Shown in pieces: positions 51,275 to 58,353 of a DNA stretch of 64,000 nucleotides. The notes beneath the pieces are model-generated. The model saw nothing but the letters and a program-made list of their open reading frames with translations, searched no databases and was not told the origin of the DNA. Positions within the stretch are counted from its first letter, which is position 1; the number at the start of each line of letters is the position of its first letter. This stretch comes from CADEDV01 sp048498035 (GTDB lineage: Bacteria; Bacteroidota; Bacteroidia; Chitinophagales; Chitinophagaceae): the NCBI GenBank assembly GCA_048498035.1, contig JBEHYT010000010.1, positions 62,001 through 126,000 of the forward strand, given 5' to 3'. The position numbers and the translations under genes are program-made.

Positions 51275-51769
51275 TTACCCGACTACTTTCTCATAGTCGT
51301 ACTTACGGTAATGTCGTTCAACATTGACCCGGCTGAGCCGGAGGAGGTCATTTTTGTGCTGCACTCGCATCCATGTGAGGGGGGATACGTGAAAAAATTT
51401 GCCAAACCGGCAGGCAAGGTCTTCGTTGAACTTGCGCTCACCTTTCAGGTATTTTTTCAGGTTCGCATCACTGGAATCAATGGCATGAGCAAACATCTTG
51501 AAGGTAATGTTAAGCGTGGCCAGGTAGAGCGCAACGAAATCTTCGATCGTGCATTCTTTCTCCGTTTGATGCTCCGCCGTACTTGCGTACTGCTCCATTC
51601 GAAAACGGATAGCCGCCATTTCATTTTTCCGACGCTGCTCGGGAGTACGCTTGCTGTCATACTCTCTTGCAGATGCCTTCATTCGTTCTATTCGCTGTTC
51701 ACTTAATTCCTGACCTTCCCGAAGGCCTATTTCCATCCGGAAAGTTTTTGCCTTCTTATTTTCTGACAT
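51275..51769 (-). CDS. XRE/HigA-type helix-turn-helix protein (candidate antitoxin)
   Basis: 164-residue protein. Residues 1-60 are very charged and probably helical (REGQELSEQRIERMKASAREY). Residues about 85-150 form an XRE-like DNA-binding fold with FKMFAHAIDSSDANLKKYLKGERKFNEDLACRFGKFF and the HigA-type SPLTWMRVQHKNDLLRL end. It is the second gene of a pair with the GNAT-like gene 40 bp upstream and is followed by a strong terminator. The layout of toxin-like first and DNA-binding second resembles the HigBA order. It would autoregulate the pair through the palindromes upstream. Confidence 0.8.
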   Translation of the reverse strand: MSENKKAKTFRMEIGLREGQELSEQRIERMKASAREYDSKRTPEQRRKNEMAAIRFRMEQYASTAEHQTEKECTIEDFVALYLATLNITFKMFAHAIDSSDANLKKYLKGERKFNEDLACRFGKFFHVSPLTWMRVQHKNDLLRLSRVNVERHYRKYDYEKVVG

Positions 51770-51809
51770 ATTTGGGTATTAGTATTTGTTGAGTTTATGT
51801 TTTCTTAAT

Positions 51810-52346
51810 TTAAACGTCTGTGGTATCCTGCTCCTCGTTCAGGTATTTTTCAATCAGCGCGGGACCACTTTCATCATCGATCCTGAGCGAACCGTCTTCA
51901 AGTTCTTCGGCACCATAATGATTGATGTAATGATTCTTTAAATAATCCTCGTCCTCTTTGGACGCTTCCGATACGATGAAATAAAGTTGACCGTTGTAAG
52001 CCCCCACACCTTTGTCCAGGCTTAGTTGGTAGGCGTAAGCGATCAGGCATCCCGCAACGTAGTCATACTTTTTTTCATCGCCTCTGTTATGTAGGGCTAC
52101 CTCGAGGTAAGCGCCATAGGGCATTACCCCATCAATCAACTGAAAGATTAAACATCCCTCTATAGTTTGAGGGGTATCTTCCGCAACTAAAACATAAGTG
52201 GAAGCGTTTCGCAATTGTCTGCTCAACCTGGCAAAATCAAATTTCCACTCTTCATCATGCAGGGATGGTAATGGTCTTCTCGAACTTCTTTCGATCAGTC
52301 CATTCACGAAATCCCCGGTTTCCACTTCTTTAAGCCCTACTCTCAT
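51810..52346 (-). CDS. GNAT-like protein, candidate toxin of a TA-like pair
   Basis: 178-residue acidic protein with a divergent acetyltransferase-like pattern: YVLVAEDTPQTIEGCLIFQL (beta strands), YLEVALHNRGDEKKYDYVAGCLIAYAYQLSLDKG (motif A region) and NGQLYFIVSEAS followed by a helical end. The acetyl-CoA-binding Gly pattern is weak, so the fold is plausible but not proven. It precedes the XRE gene by 40 bp on the same strand. The annotated start is the ATG at 52346, but upstream codons in another frame (see the entry on the frameshift) may belong to it. Confidence 0.6.
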   Translation of the reverse strand: MRVGLKEVETGDFVNGLIERSSRRPLPSLHDEEWKFDFARLSRQLRNASTYVLVAEDTPQTIEGCLIFQLIDGVMPYGAYLEVALHNRGDEKKYDYVAGCLIAYAYQLSLDKGVGAYNGQLYFIVSEASKEDEDYLKNHYINHYGAEELEDGSLRIDDESGPALIEKYLNEEQDTTDV

Positions 52347-52350
52347 TGTA

Positions 52351-52392
52351 TCAAATGCCTGGGTCTTTAAATCCGTTAGCGCCTTTCTTCAT
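52351..52392 (-). other. Short upstream reading frame or shifted N-terminus of the GNAT-like gene
   Basis: The ATG at 52392 opens a 13-codon frame ending five bases before the GNAT-like start. If one G of the AAAGG stretch after the third codon is skipped, the reading continues in the GNAT frame as M-K-K-A-L-T-D-L-K-T-Q-A-F-D-T-M, giving a natural-looking 16-residue N-terminal extension. Either a leader peptide, a real frameshift or a base error. Confidence 0.4.
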
Positions 52393-52460
52393 GGTATATG
52401 TATTTAAAAAATTATGCTTTCCCGCCTTGTCAAATAGCTTCTACAAATATACAAAATCTA

Positions 52461-52506
52461 ATTGTACAATATGTAGTATTGATGGAATAATTGTACAAAG
52501 TGTACA
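52461..52506. promoter_or_regulatory. Three TGTACA palindromes upstream of the GNAT/XRE pair
   Basis: ATTGTACAAT (52461-52470), TTGTACAA (52491-52498) and TGTACA (52501-52506) are all centred on TGTACA, with centres 29 and 9 bases apart. They lie 115-160 bases upstream of the GNAT-like start. Clustered identical palindromes suit an XRE-family dimer operator. Confidence 0.6.
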
Positions 52507-52930
52507 ATTTGAAATGAAGCAATTGGGGCATAGAATGGCAGCAAGTAACATTCCAGGGCGTCATTCGATATGTAGCTTCCTGGAATATTCTTCAAAACAT
52601 GAACATCACCCCTGGCGGGGCCCTCCCTCCCCCTCCTTCCACCACCGTTTTTTGTCTTGCCAAAGCTTTCCCGTAGTGGTGTTTTAACACCACACAATCT
52701 GCTTTTACTCAACCCACTTTCACAGGAATCATCTCCTGCTTCCGTAAACCGCAATCGAAAGAAATGTCATTGGCCTCAGACGCTGTAAAAATACCCCACC
52801 ACAAAAGGAAAACCAGGTGAAAACAAACGCCACTACCGCGAAAAAAAAGATATGCTGCGCTACAAAAGCCAAATCTGACTGTTTGTTTCACCAGCTATTC
52901 CAGTGATCAACAACGCAAAACCTCCCACAA

Positions 52931-52955
52931 TAAAAAACCCCGCCAGGGGCGGGGC
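52931..52955 (-). terminator. Terminator of the DUF1573 operon
   Basis: On the minus strand CCCCGCC pairs with GGCGGGG around a 3-base loop and is followed by six T, about 28 bp after the stop of the DUF1573 gene. Confidence 0.9.
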
Positions 52956-52982
52956 AGTGGTTAAAAGCTATTGTACAACGAA

Positions 52983-53399
52983 TTATTCCTTGTGATCTTT
53001 TGTCCAGGCTTCATACGCTTCAGCCGTCAACACTTCACCTGTAATATGTACAGTCTTCGGTTGATCCACACCGCTGATCTTGATATATACATCTTTATTG
53101 ATCGGACCTGCTGCCGCTGCATTGTACTGCACTTTCAATTTTGCTGTTTTGCCGGGCGCAATAGGATCAGTGATCTTGTCCGGAGTAGTGCAACCACAAC
53201 TGGCCCAGGTATTTTCTACCACTACAACCTTATCACTCACATTCTTGATTTCAAATGAATAGGTAACCGGCACGTTCTGTTTTACTTTACCAAAATTGTG
53301 CGTGTCTTCATTCACTTTAATCATGTCATCAGCTTTGGTTTGAGACATGGCAGCAAGGCTAAGCACAAAAGCAGTAGCGAATAAGGCGATCTTCTTCAT
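52983..53399 (-). CDS. DUF1573 secreted protein
   Basis: 138-residue exported protein. The signal peptide is MKKIALFATAFVLSLAAMSQ, followed by one DUF1573 Ig-like domain with IKVNEDTHNFGKVKQNVPVTYSFEIKN, the conserved NTWASCGCTTPD segment (Cys-x-Cys) and the end KTVHITGEV. DUF1573 is common in Bacteroidota envelopes, with no settled function. It lies 10 bp downstream of a second DUF1573 gene, from which it probably arose by duplication. Confidence 0.93.
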   Translation of the reverse strand: MKKIALFATAFVLSLAAMSQTKADDMIKVNEDTHNFGKVKQNVPVTYSFEIKNVSDKVVVVENTWASCGCTTPDKITDPIAPGKTAKLKVQYNAAAAGPINKDVYIKISGVDQPKTVHITGEVLTAEAYEAWTKDHKE

Positions 53400-53409
53400 G
53401 ATTGTAATT

Positions 53410-53892
53410 TTAATTTGTTTGTTTTTTCAAAAAGTCAACAGACGTGTTCACAGGTGCGGAACCATCCGGAGCTTTCCAAACGGTGCCTGTAATGCGGATC
53501 TGTTTTGTTTGTGATGTGTTGTTATAAGTAATGGTAATATACTTCTCAAAATAACCTGCAGCAGAGGCATTGAAACCTACTTTGATATGCCCCGTAGCAC
53601 CCGGTTTTACAGGATCCTTGTTCCATTCCGGCGTTGTACAGCCACAACTGGCCTGCACATTGTCCAACTTCAGATCCGCCACACCCAGGTTCGTGTAATA
53701 AAAATCATAATAAACCGGCTTGCCCTGCGGAATTTCATCAAAATCATGAATGTCGTCTTTAAACTTCAACATATCACCACCAGCCGCCTGCACCGGAGCA
53801 ACCTGAGCCTGGGGCACAGAAGACGTAACCACCTGTGCATAACTGGCGGTAAAAAGCCCCATTACAAAGAGGGATAAAAGGATTTTTTTCAT
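53410..53892 (-). CDS. DUF1573 secreted protein (paralogue)
   Basis: 160-residue exported protein. The signal peptide ends SYAQ (about residue 20), followed by a short Ala/Pro-rich linker and a DUF1573 domain with FKDDIHDFDEIPQGKPVYYDFYYTN, VQASCGCTTPEWNKDPVKPG and a terminal QIRITGTVW. The C-T-T-P motif and the Cys pair match the downstream paralogue. It heads the pair, with a good promoter at 53915. Confidence 0.93.
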   Translation of the reverse strand: MKKILLSLFVMGLFTASYAQVVTSSVPQAQVAPVQAAGGDMLKFKDDIHDFDEIPQGKPVYYDFYYTNLGVADLKLDNVQASCGCTTPEWNKDPVKPGATGHIKVGFNASAAGYFEKYITITYNNTSQTKQIRITGTVWKAPDGSAPVNTSVDFLKKQTN

Positions 53893-53914
53893 AACTGCCT
53901 GATTTTGCAGGTAT

Positions 53915-53947
53915 CAAATTTAGGGCAAAGATGCCAGAACGGCCAAA
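53915..53947 (-). promoter_or_regulatory. Candidate Bacteroidota promoter of the DUF1573 operon
   Basis: On the minus strand TTTG (complement of 53944-53947) and TAAATTTG (53915-53922) match the -33 and -7 elements with a 21-base spacer. The start codon of the DUF1573 gene at 53892 follows about 22 bases later. Confidence 0.6.
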
Positions 53948-54002
53948 TGGGTTGCAGCCAGTTGTGGATTTTTTTAAAATTCCTGTATGGGCTTGATTCT
54001 GC

Positions 54003-54010
54003 TATCTTTG
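54003..54010 (+). promoter_or_regulatory. TAnnTTTG box directly before the second E1 gene start
   Basis: TATCTTTG matches the Bacteroidota -7 consensus and ends only four bases before the ATG at 54015. If used, the transcript would be leaderless or nearly so. No clear -33 TTTG is seen. Confidence 0.4.
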
Positions 54011-54014
54011 CGAC

Positions 54015-56408
54015 ATGGAAAAAGCTCCTCTAACGACTTTGCCCGCCGACGAAAAGCTGTCATTTGAGCGTTTCCGCACCGAGGTGCTGAACGACTACCG
54101 GGTGGCATGTATTAGCCGGGAAACCAGCCTTTTAGGAAGAAAAGAAGTCCTTACCGGGAAAGCCAAGTTTGGCATTTTCGGAGATGGGAAAGAAGTAGCC
54201 CAGGTAGCCATGGCCAAGTTTTTCCAACCCGGCGACTTCCGGAGTGGGTATTATCGCGACCAAACCTTCGCTTTTGCTACCGGAATAACGAACGTTCAGC
54301 AGTATTTTTCCCAGCTTTATGCGGATCCTGATATTAATAATGATCCGTTTAGCGCCGGCCGCCAGATGAATGCCCACTTCGCCACTCCCAATACAGACGA
54401 AAAAGGAGAATGGCTCAACCTGGCCGACCAGGTGAACACCGCCGCAGACATGGCGCCCACGGCCGCACAAATGCCGCGAAGCCTCGGACTGGCACAGGCA
54501 TCCAAAGTATTTCGTGAAGTGAAGCAGGTACAACAGCTGAAAGGCCTTTCCAACAATGGCAACGAAGTCTGCTTCGCCACCATCGGCGATTCGTCCACCA
54601 GCGAAGGTCATTTCTGGGAAACCGTAAATGCCGCCGGCGTATTGCAAGTGCCACTGGCGATCTTTGTTTGGGACAACGGCTATGGCATCTCCGTTCCCAA
54701 GAAATTCCAGACCACAAAAGAGTCCATTTCCGAAGTGCTGCAGGGTTTTCAAAAAACCGATTCCAGCAACGGTCTCAATATTTATACTGTAAAAGGATGG
54801 GACTACGCCGGTATGTGCGAAGCCTTTGAAGAAGGCATCCGTCTCGCCCGCAAGAAACACATCCCCTGTATCTTCCACGTAGAAGAGATCACCCAGCCGC
54901 AGGGTCATTCCACCTCCGGCAGCCACGAACGCTATAAATCCACAGAACGCCTGGATTGGGAACGTGACTGGGATGGCATCCGCAAAATGCGCGAATGGCT
55001 GGTAGGCTCCGGCCTGGCCACCGAAGAAGAACTGAATAAAGTACAGGAAGAAGCAAAGGAAGAAGTACGAAAAGGAAAAAATGAAGCCTGGGAACTATAC
55101 CAGGCACCCATCCGCCAACAACGCACACGCGTGGTGGAACTGGTCGGTAACCTGGTCAATAGCATTCCCGACAAGGCAGACGGCTTCCGCAAACTGGCCG
55201 CGTCACTTTCATCCAACCGCGAACCACTTCGGCGGGATATCATGAAAACGATCAACGCTGCACTCGACCTGGCAGGCGATCACGATGCCGCTTTCTGGCT
55301 TCGCGATTATTACCGTGATCTGCAGGAAGAAAATAATAAACTCTTCAACACCCATCTTTATAATGAAGGCGCCAAAAGTGCCCTTCGCGTAGAAGCCACT
55401 CCACTGAAATTTGCCGCCGATGCGCCCATGATCAACGGCTACGAAATTCTCAATCGCTTCTTCGACCAACTGTTTAGCACCAATCCAAAAGTGTTAGCAT
55501 TTGGAGAAGATCTCGGATTGATTGGCGATGTGAACCAGGGCTTCGCCGGACTACAGGCCAAACACGGCGCTGATCGCATTTTTGATACCGGTATCCGCGA
55601 ACTCACGATTATGGGACAGGGGATAGGTCTGGCTATGCGTGGCCTTCGCCCAATAGCTGAAATACAATATATCGACTACCTGCTGTACGGCCTTCAACCG
55701 CTGAGTGATGATCTCGCAACACTTCACTACCGCACCGCCGGCCAGCAAAGTTGCCCCCTCATCATCCGCACACGAGGCCACCGCCTGGAAGGCATCTGGC
55801 ATAGCGGCTCACCCATGGGAATGATCATCAACGCCCTCCGCGGCGTTTATATCTGTGTACCAAGAAATATGACACAAGCCGTAGGTTTATATAACACCCT
55901 GCTCAAAAGCAATGATCCCGGTATGGTGATCGAAAGCCTGAATGGCTACCGCCTGAAGGAAAAACTGCCGGCCAACCTGCTCGACTACACAGTGCCTCTT
56001 GGTGTGCCGGAAATAATCCGGGAAGGAACAGACGTTACCATCGTATCCTACGGATCTACATTGCGCATCGTACAGGAAGCAGCAGCAACATTGGATAAAC
56101 TCGGCATCTCCTGTGAGATCGTAGACGTACAAACACTTTTGCCATTCGACCGGCATCACCGGATACTGGAGTCATTAAAAAAGACAAACCGTATCGTATT
56201 TGTGGATGAAGATGTACCCGGCGGCGCCGCAGGTTATATGTTCAATAAGGTGATGGAAGAGCAAGGCGGATACAAATACCTGGATGTGGCGCCCCGCACC
56301 ATTACAGGTAAAGCCCACCGCCCGGCGTATGGCAGTGATGGCGACTATTTCAGCAAACCCAACACCGAAGAAATAGAAGCCGTTATCCGGGAAATGATGC
56401 GCGAATAA
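54015..56408 (+). CDS. 2-oxoacid dehydrogenase E1, alpha and beta fused (second copy)
   Basis: 797-residue ThDP-dependent E1 with alpha (about 1-390) and beta (about 475-797) halves fused. The alpha half has GDSSTSEGHFWETVNAAGVL and DNGYGISVP (ThDP/Mg motif). The beta half has VLAFGEDLGLIGDVNQGFAG, IAEIQYIDYLLYGLQPLSDD and VTIVSYGSTLRIVQEAAATL with DVQTLLPFDRHH. It differs from the 8084 copy in having a longer central linker (about 395-470), so the two are distinct paralogues, possibly one for branched-chain oxoacids and one for another 2-oxoacid. No E2/E3 gene is near. Confidence 0.91.
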   Translation: MEKAPLTTLPADEKLSFERFRTEVLNDYRVACISRETSLLGRKEVLTGKAKFGIFGDGKEVAQVAMAKFFQPGDFRSGYYRDQTFAFATGITNVQQYFSQLYADPDINNDPFSAGRQMNAHFATPNTDEKGEWLNLADQVNTAADMAPTAAQMPRSLGLAQASKVFREVKQVQQLKGLSNNGNEVCFATIGDSSTSEGHFWETVNAAGVLQVPLAIFVWDNGYGISVPKKFQTTKESISEVLQGFQKTDSSNGLNIYTVKGWDYAGMCEAFEEGIRLARKKHIPCIFHVEEITQPQGHSTSGSHERYKSTERLDWERDWDGIRKMREWLVGSGLATEEELNKVQEEAKEEVRKGKNEAWELYQAPIRQQRTRVVELVGNLVNSIPDKADGFRKLAASLSSNREPLRRDIMKTINAALDLAGDHDAAFWLRDYYRDLQEENNKLFNTHLYNEGAKSALRVEATPLKFAADAPMINGYEILNRFFDQLFSTNPKVLAFGEDLGLIGDVNQGFAGLQAKHGADRIFDTGIRELTIMGQGIGLAMRGLRPIAEIQYIDYLLYGLQPLSDDLATLHYRTAGQQSCPLIIRTRGHRLEGIWHSGSPMGMIINALRGVYICVPRNMTQAVGLYNTLLKSNDPGMVIESLNGYRLKEKLPANLLDYTVPLGVPEIIREGTDVTIVSYGSTLRIVQEAAATLDKLGISCEIVDVQTLLPFDRHHRILESLKKTNRIVFVDEDVPGGAAGYMFNKVMEEQGGYKYLDVAPRTITGKAHRPAYGSDGDYFSKPNTEEIEAVIREMMRE

Positions 56409-56413
56409 GACCG

Positions 56414-57040
56414 ATGCCCACGCAATTTCTATACATGGTGAATGTTCTAGGCACATTTGCCTTTGCCGTGTCAGGAGCATTTCTTGCCATGGAAAAAAAG
56501 CTGGATCCATTTGGCGTACTGGTTATCGCATTTGTTACCGCCATTGGCGGTGGCACACTTCGCGATGTGCTGATCGGCAACCTGCCGGTGGGATGGCTGC
56601 AACATGGCACATCCATTATCGTGATCTTCTCAGCCGCAGTACTCGCCATGCTACTGGGCGGGTTGTTAAAACAACTCAATACCGCACTCTTTCTTTTCGA
56701 TGCGATGGGGCTTGGCCTATTCACAGTGGTCGGTATTGAAATTGCTGCGCAAAAACAATTCAGTCCGGCAGTATGTGTAGCACTCGGCACCATTACCGCC
56801 TGCTTTGGCGGCGTTATCCGCGATGTATTGCTGAACGATGTGCCACTCCTTTTTCGAAAAGAAATTTACGCTATGGCCTGCATCATCGGTGGCGCCTGCT
56901 ACTTCCTCTTCCAGGCTGTTCATCTCGATGCCAAAATGGGGCGCATCATCTGCATCGGCGTTATCTTTGCAGTAAGGGTAGTGGCTTTCCGTTATAAATT
57001 GTCATTGCCGCGATTTTACGACCCAAAAACAACGCCATGA
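56414..57040 (+). CDS. TRIC-type (UPF0126) membrane channel protein
   Basis: 208-residue inner-membrane protein with about seven transmembrane helices and the internal duplication of the family: GGGTLRDVLIGNLPVGW near 45-60 and FGGVIRDVLLNDVPLLF near 130-147. Bacterial members form K+-permeable trimeric channels, but the physiological role is uncertain. It starts 5 bp after the E1 gene and overlaps the PhzF gene by four bases, so the three may share a transcript. Confidence 0.93.
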   Translation: MPTQFLYMVNVLGTFAFAVSGAFLAMEKKLDPFGVLVIAFVTAIGGGTLRDVLIGNLPVGWLQHGTSIIVIFSAAVLAMLLGGLLKQLNTALFLFDAMGLGLFTVVGIEIAAQKQFSPAVCVALGTITACFGGVIRDVLLNDVPLLFRKEIYAMACIIGGACYFLFQAVHLDAKMGRIICIGVIFAVRVVAFRYKLSLPRFYDPKTTP

Positions 57041-57831
57041 AACTTGATCTTTACCAGGTAGATGCATTTGCACAACGGTTGTTTAAAGGCAACCCGGCTG
57101 CCGTAATCCCTCTTCAGCAGTGGATCAATGACGACCTGATGCAGCAACTGGCGATGGAAAATAATCTTTCAGAAACGGTTTTCTTTGTTCCCCGGGGAAA
57201 TGATTTCGACATTCGCTGGTTTACGCCGGAGGCGGAAATTAATCTCTGCGGCCATGCTACACTCGCCTCCGCATTTGTACTGATGAATTTCCTGGGGTAT
57301 AATGATACCACACTCGTTTTTCACAGCAAAAGCGGCCCACTTTCCGTGCACCGCGAAGGCGATATCATCTATCTCGATTTTCCTTCCTGGAAACCCGAAC
57401 GTATTTCCGACTATCCCGAATGGTTGACAGCCGTGCTGGGAGAGCAGGAAATCCTGGGCGTTTATCGCCACCGCGATATGCTGGTGGAACTCCAGGATGC
57501 AAAAGCCGTTGCCGCCTGCACACCCGATTTTACTGCACTAAAAAGAACGGGAGAAAAACTCATCATTACTGCACCGGGTAACAAAGAAAGCGGGATCGAT
57601 TTTGTATCACGGTTTTTTGCACCTGCTGTTGGTGTGGATGAAGACCCGGTAACAGGATCGGCCCACTCGCAACTAATTCCATTCTGGCATGAGAAGACCG
57701 GAAAGACCACTATGAAGGCGCAACAGTTATCCAAACGCGGCGGTGAAATTTACTGTGAACAGAAAGGCGATCGCGTAATAATGGGCGGGCGCTGCGCTTT
57801 TTATATGAAAGGAGAAATAGAACTGCACTAA
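57037..57831 (+). CDS. PhzF-family isomerase-like protein
   Basis: 264-residue member of the PhzF family (diaminopimelate-epimerase-like fold). It has VDAFAQRLFKGNPAAVIPL at the N-terminus, the NLSETVFFVPRGNDFDIRWFTPEAEINLCGHATLA region (described in parts near 42-75, with the catalytic Glu) and the C-terminal RFFAPAVGVDEDPVTGSAHSQLIPFW. The real phenazine role is rarely involved, and most members have unknown substrates. It overlaps the TRIC gene by four bases (ATGA). Confidence 0.93.
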   Translation: MKLDLYQVDAFAQRLFKGNPAAVIPLQQWINDDLMQQLAMENNLSETVFFVPRGNDFDIRWFTPEAEINLCGHATLASAFVLMNFLGYNDTTLVFHSKSGPLSVHREGDIIYLDFPSWKPERISDYPEWLTAVLGEQEILGVYRHRDMLVELQDAKAVAACTPDFTALKRTGEKLIITAPGNKESGIDFVSRFFAPAVGVDEDPVTGSAHSQLIPFWHEKTGKTTMKAQQLSKRGGEIYCEQKGDRVIMGGRCAFYMKGEIELH

Positions 57832-57838
57832 AAACAAA

Positions 57839-58255
57839 TCAGGGCAGAAAGCGCTCACGCAATTCCGGCGTGGGAATCATACAACTTTCTTTCCTGCCAA
57901 ACCAGCGATAGCGTCGCCGTGCAATGAAATTGTAAACGCCGTCCCTGATAAAACGTGGGAAGATCATTCCACCATAATAGCCCAGGCGCCAAAACCAACC
58001 CAGGTACCTGCACGCCCGCAACGCCGCGGTAGAACGGGTGGAAAGACGATCTCCTTCCAGCAACACAAAAGAATCCAGTTTCGTAGTATGAATGGTTTCC
58101 GCATTCGCCAGTAGCCGCTTTGCCGTTTCGCCCTGCAAGGGCGCAAAACGCAGCTTTTTCCTGGCATCATGGCGAATCAGGAACTGAACAGCACGATTAC
58201 ATAAATTGCAAACGCCATCAAAAAACACAATGGGGTATTCAAAAGAGGTATTCAT
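57839..58255 (-). CDS. DCC-family thiol-disulfide oxidoreductase-like protein (DUF393)
   Basis: 138-residue protein with the hallmark FFDGVCNLCNRAVQFL (D-x-x-C-x-x-C) at the N-terminus and LRFAPLQGETAKRLL near 45. The DCC name refers to this motif; the fold is thioredoxin-like and a redox role is presumed. The last 50 residues are basic and aromatic. It converges on the PhzF gene, with 7 bp between the stop codons. Confidence 0.92.
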   Translation of the reverse strand: MNTSFEYPIVFFDGVCNLCNRAVQFLIRHDARKKLRFAPLQGETAKRLLANAETIHTTKLDSFVLLEGDRLSTRSTAALRACRYLGWFWRLGYYGGMIFPRFIRDGVYNFIARRRYRWFGRKESCMIPTPELRERFLP

Positions 58256-58353
58256 GATTTTCGCGCGAAGCGCATACTACACGAAAGTGTAATGGATTTT
58301 TCATAAAGGTATGCCGGATTTCGTCTACCTTTTCACCAAATTGAAACTGCCTC

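Larger units (their letters stand above)
52347..52982. other. Intergenic interval upstream of the GNAT/XRE pair
   Basis: About 636 bp with no supported gene. It holds the short upstream frame at 52351-52392, the TGTACA palindromes at 52461-52506 and the terminator of the DUF1573 operon at 52931-52955. Overlapping open frames on both strands here have low-complexity or Arg/Gly-rich translations and look spurious. Confidence 0.55.

Noticed and set aside
52458..52754. Minus-strand frame of 98 codons in the interval upstream of the GNAT/XRE pair
   Set aside because: Arg/Gly-rich, low-complexity start, crosses the TGTACA palindromes and shows no motif.
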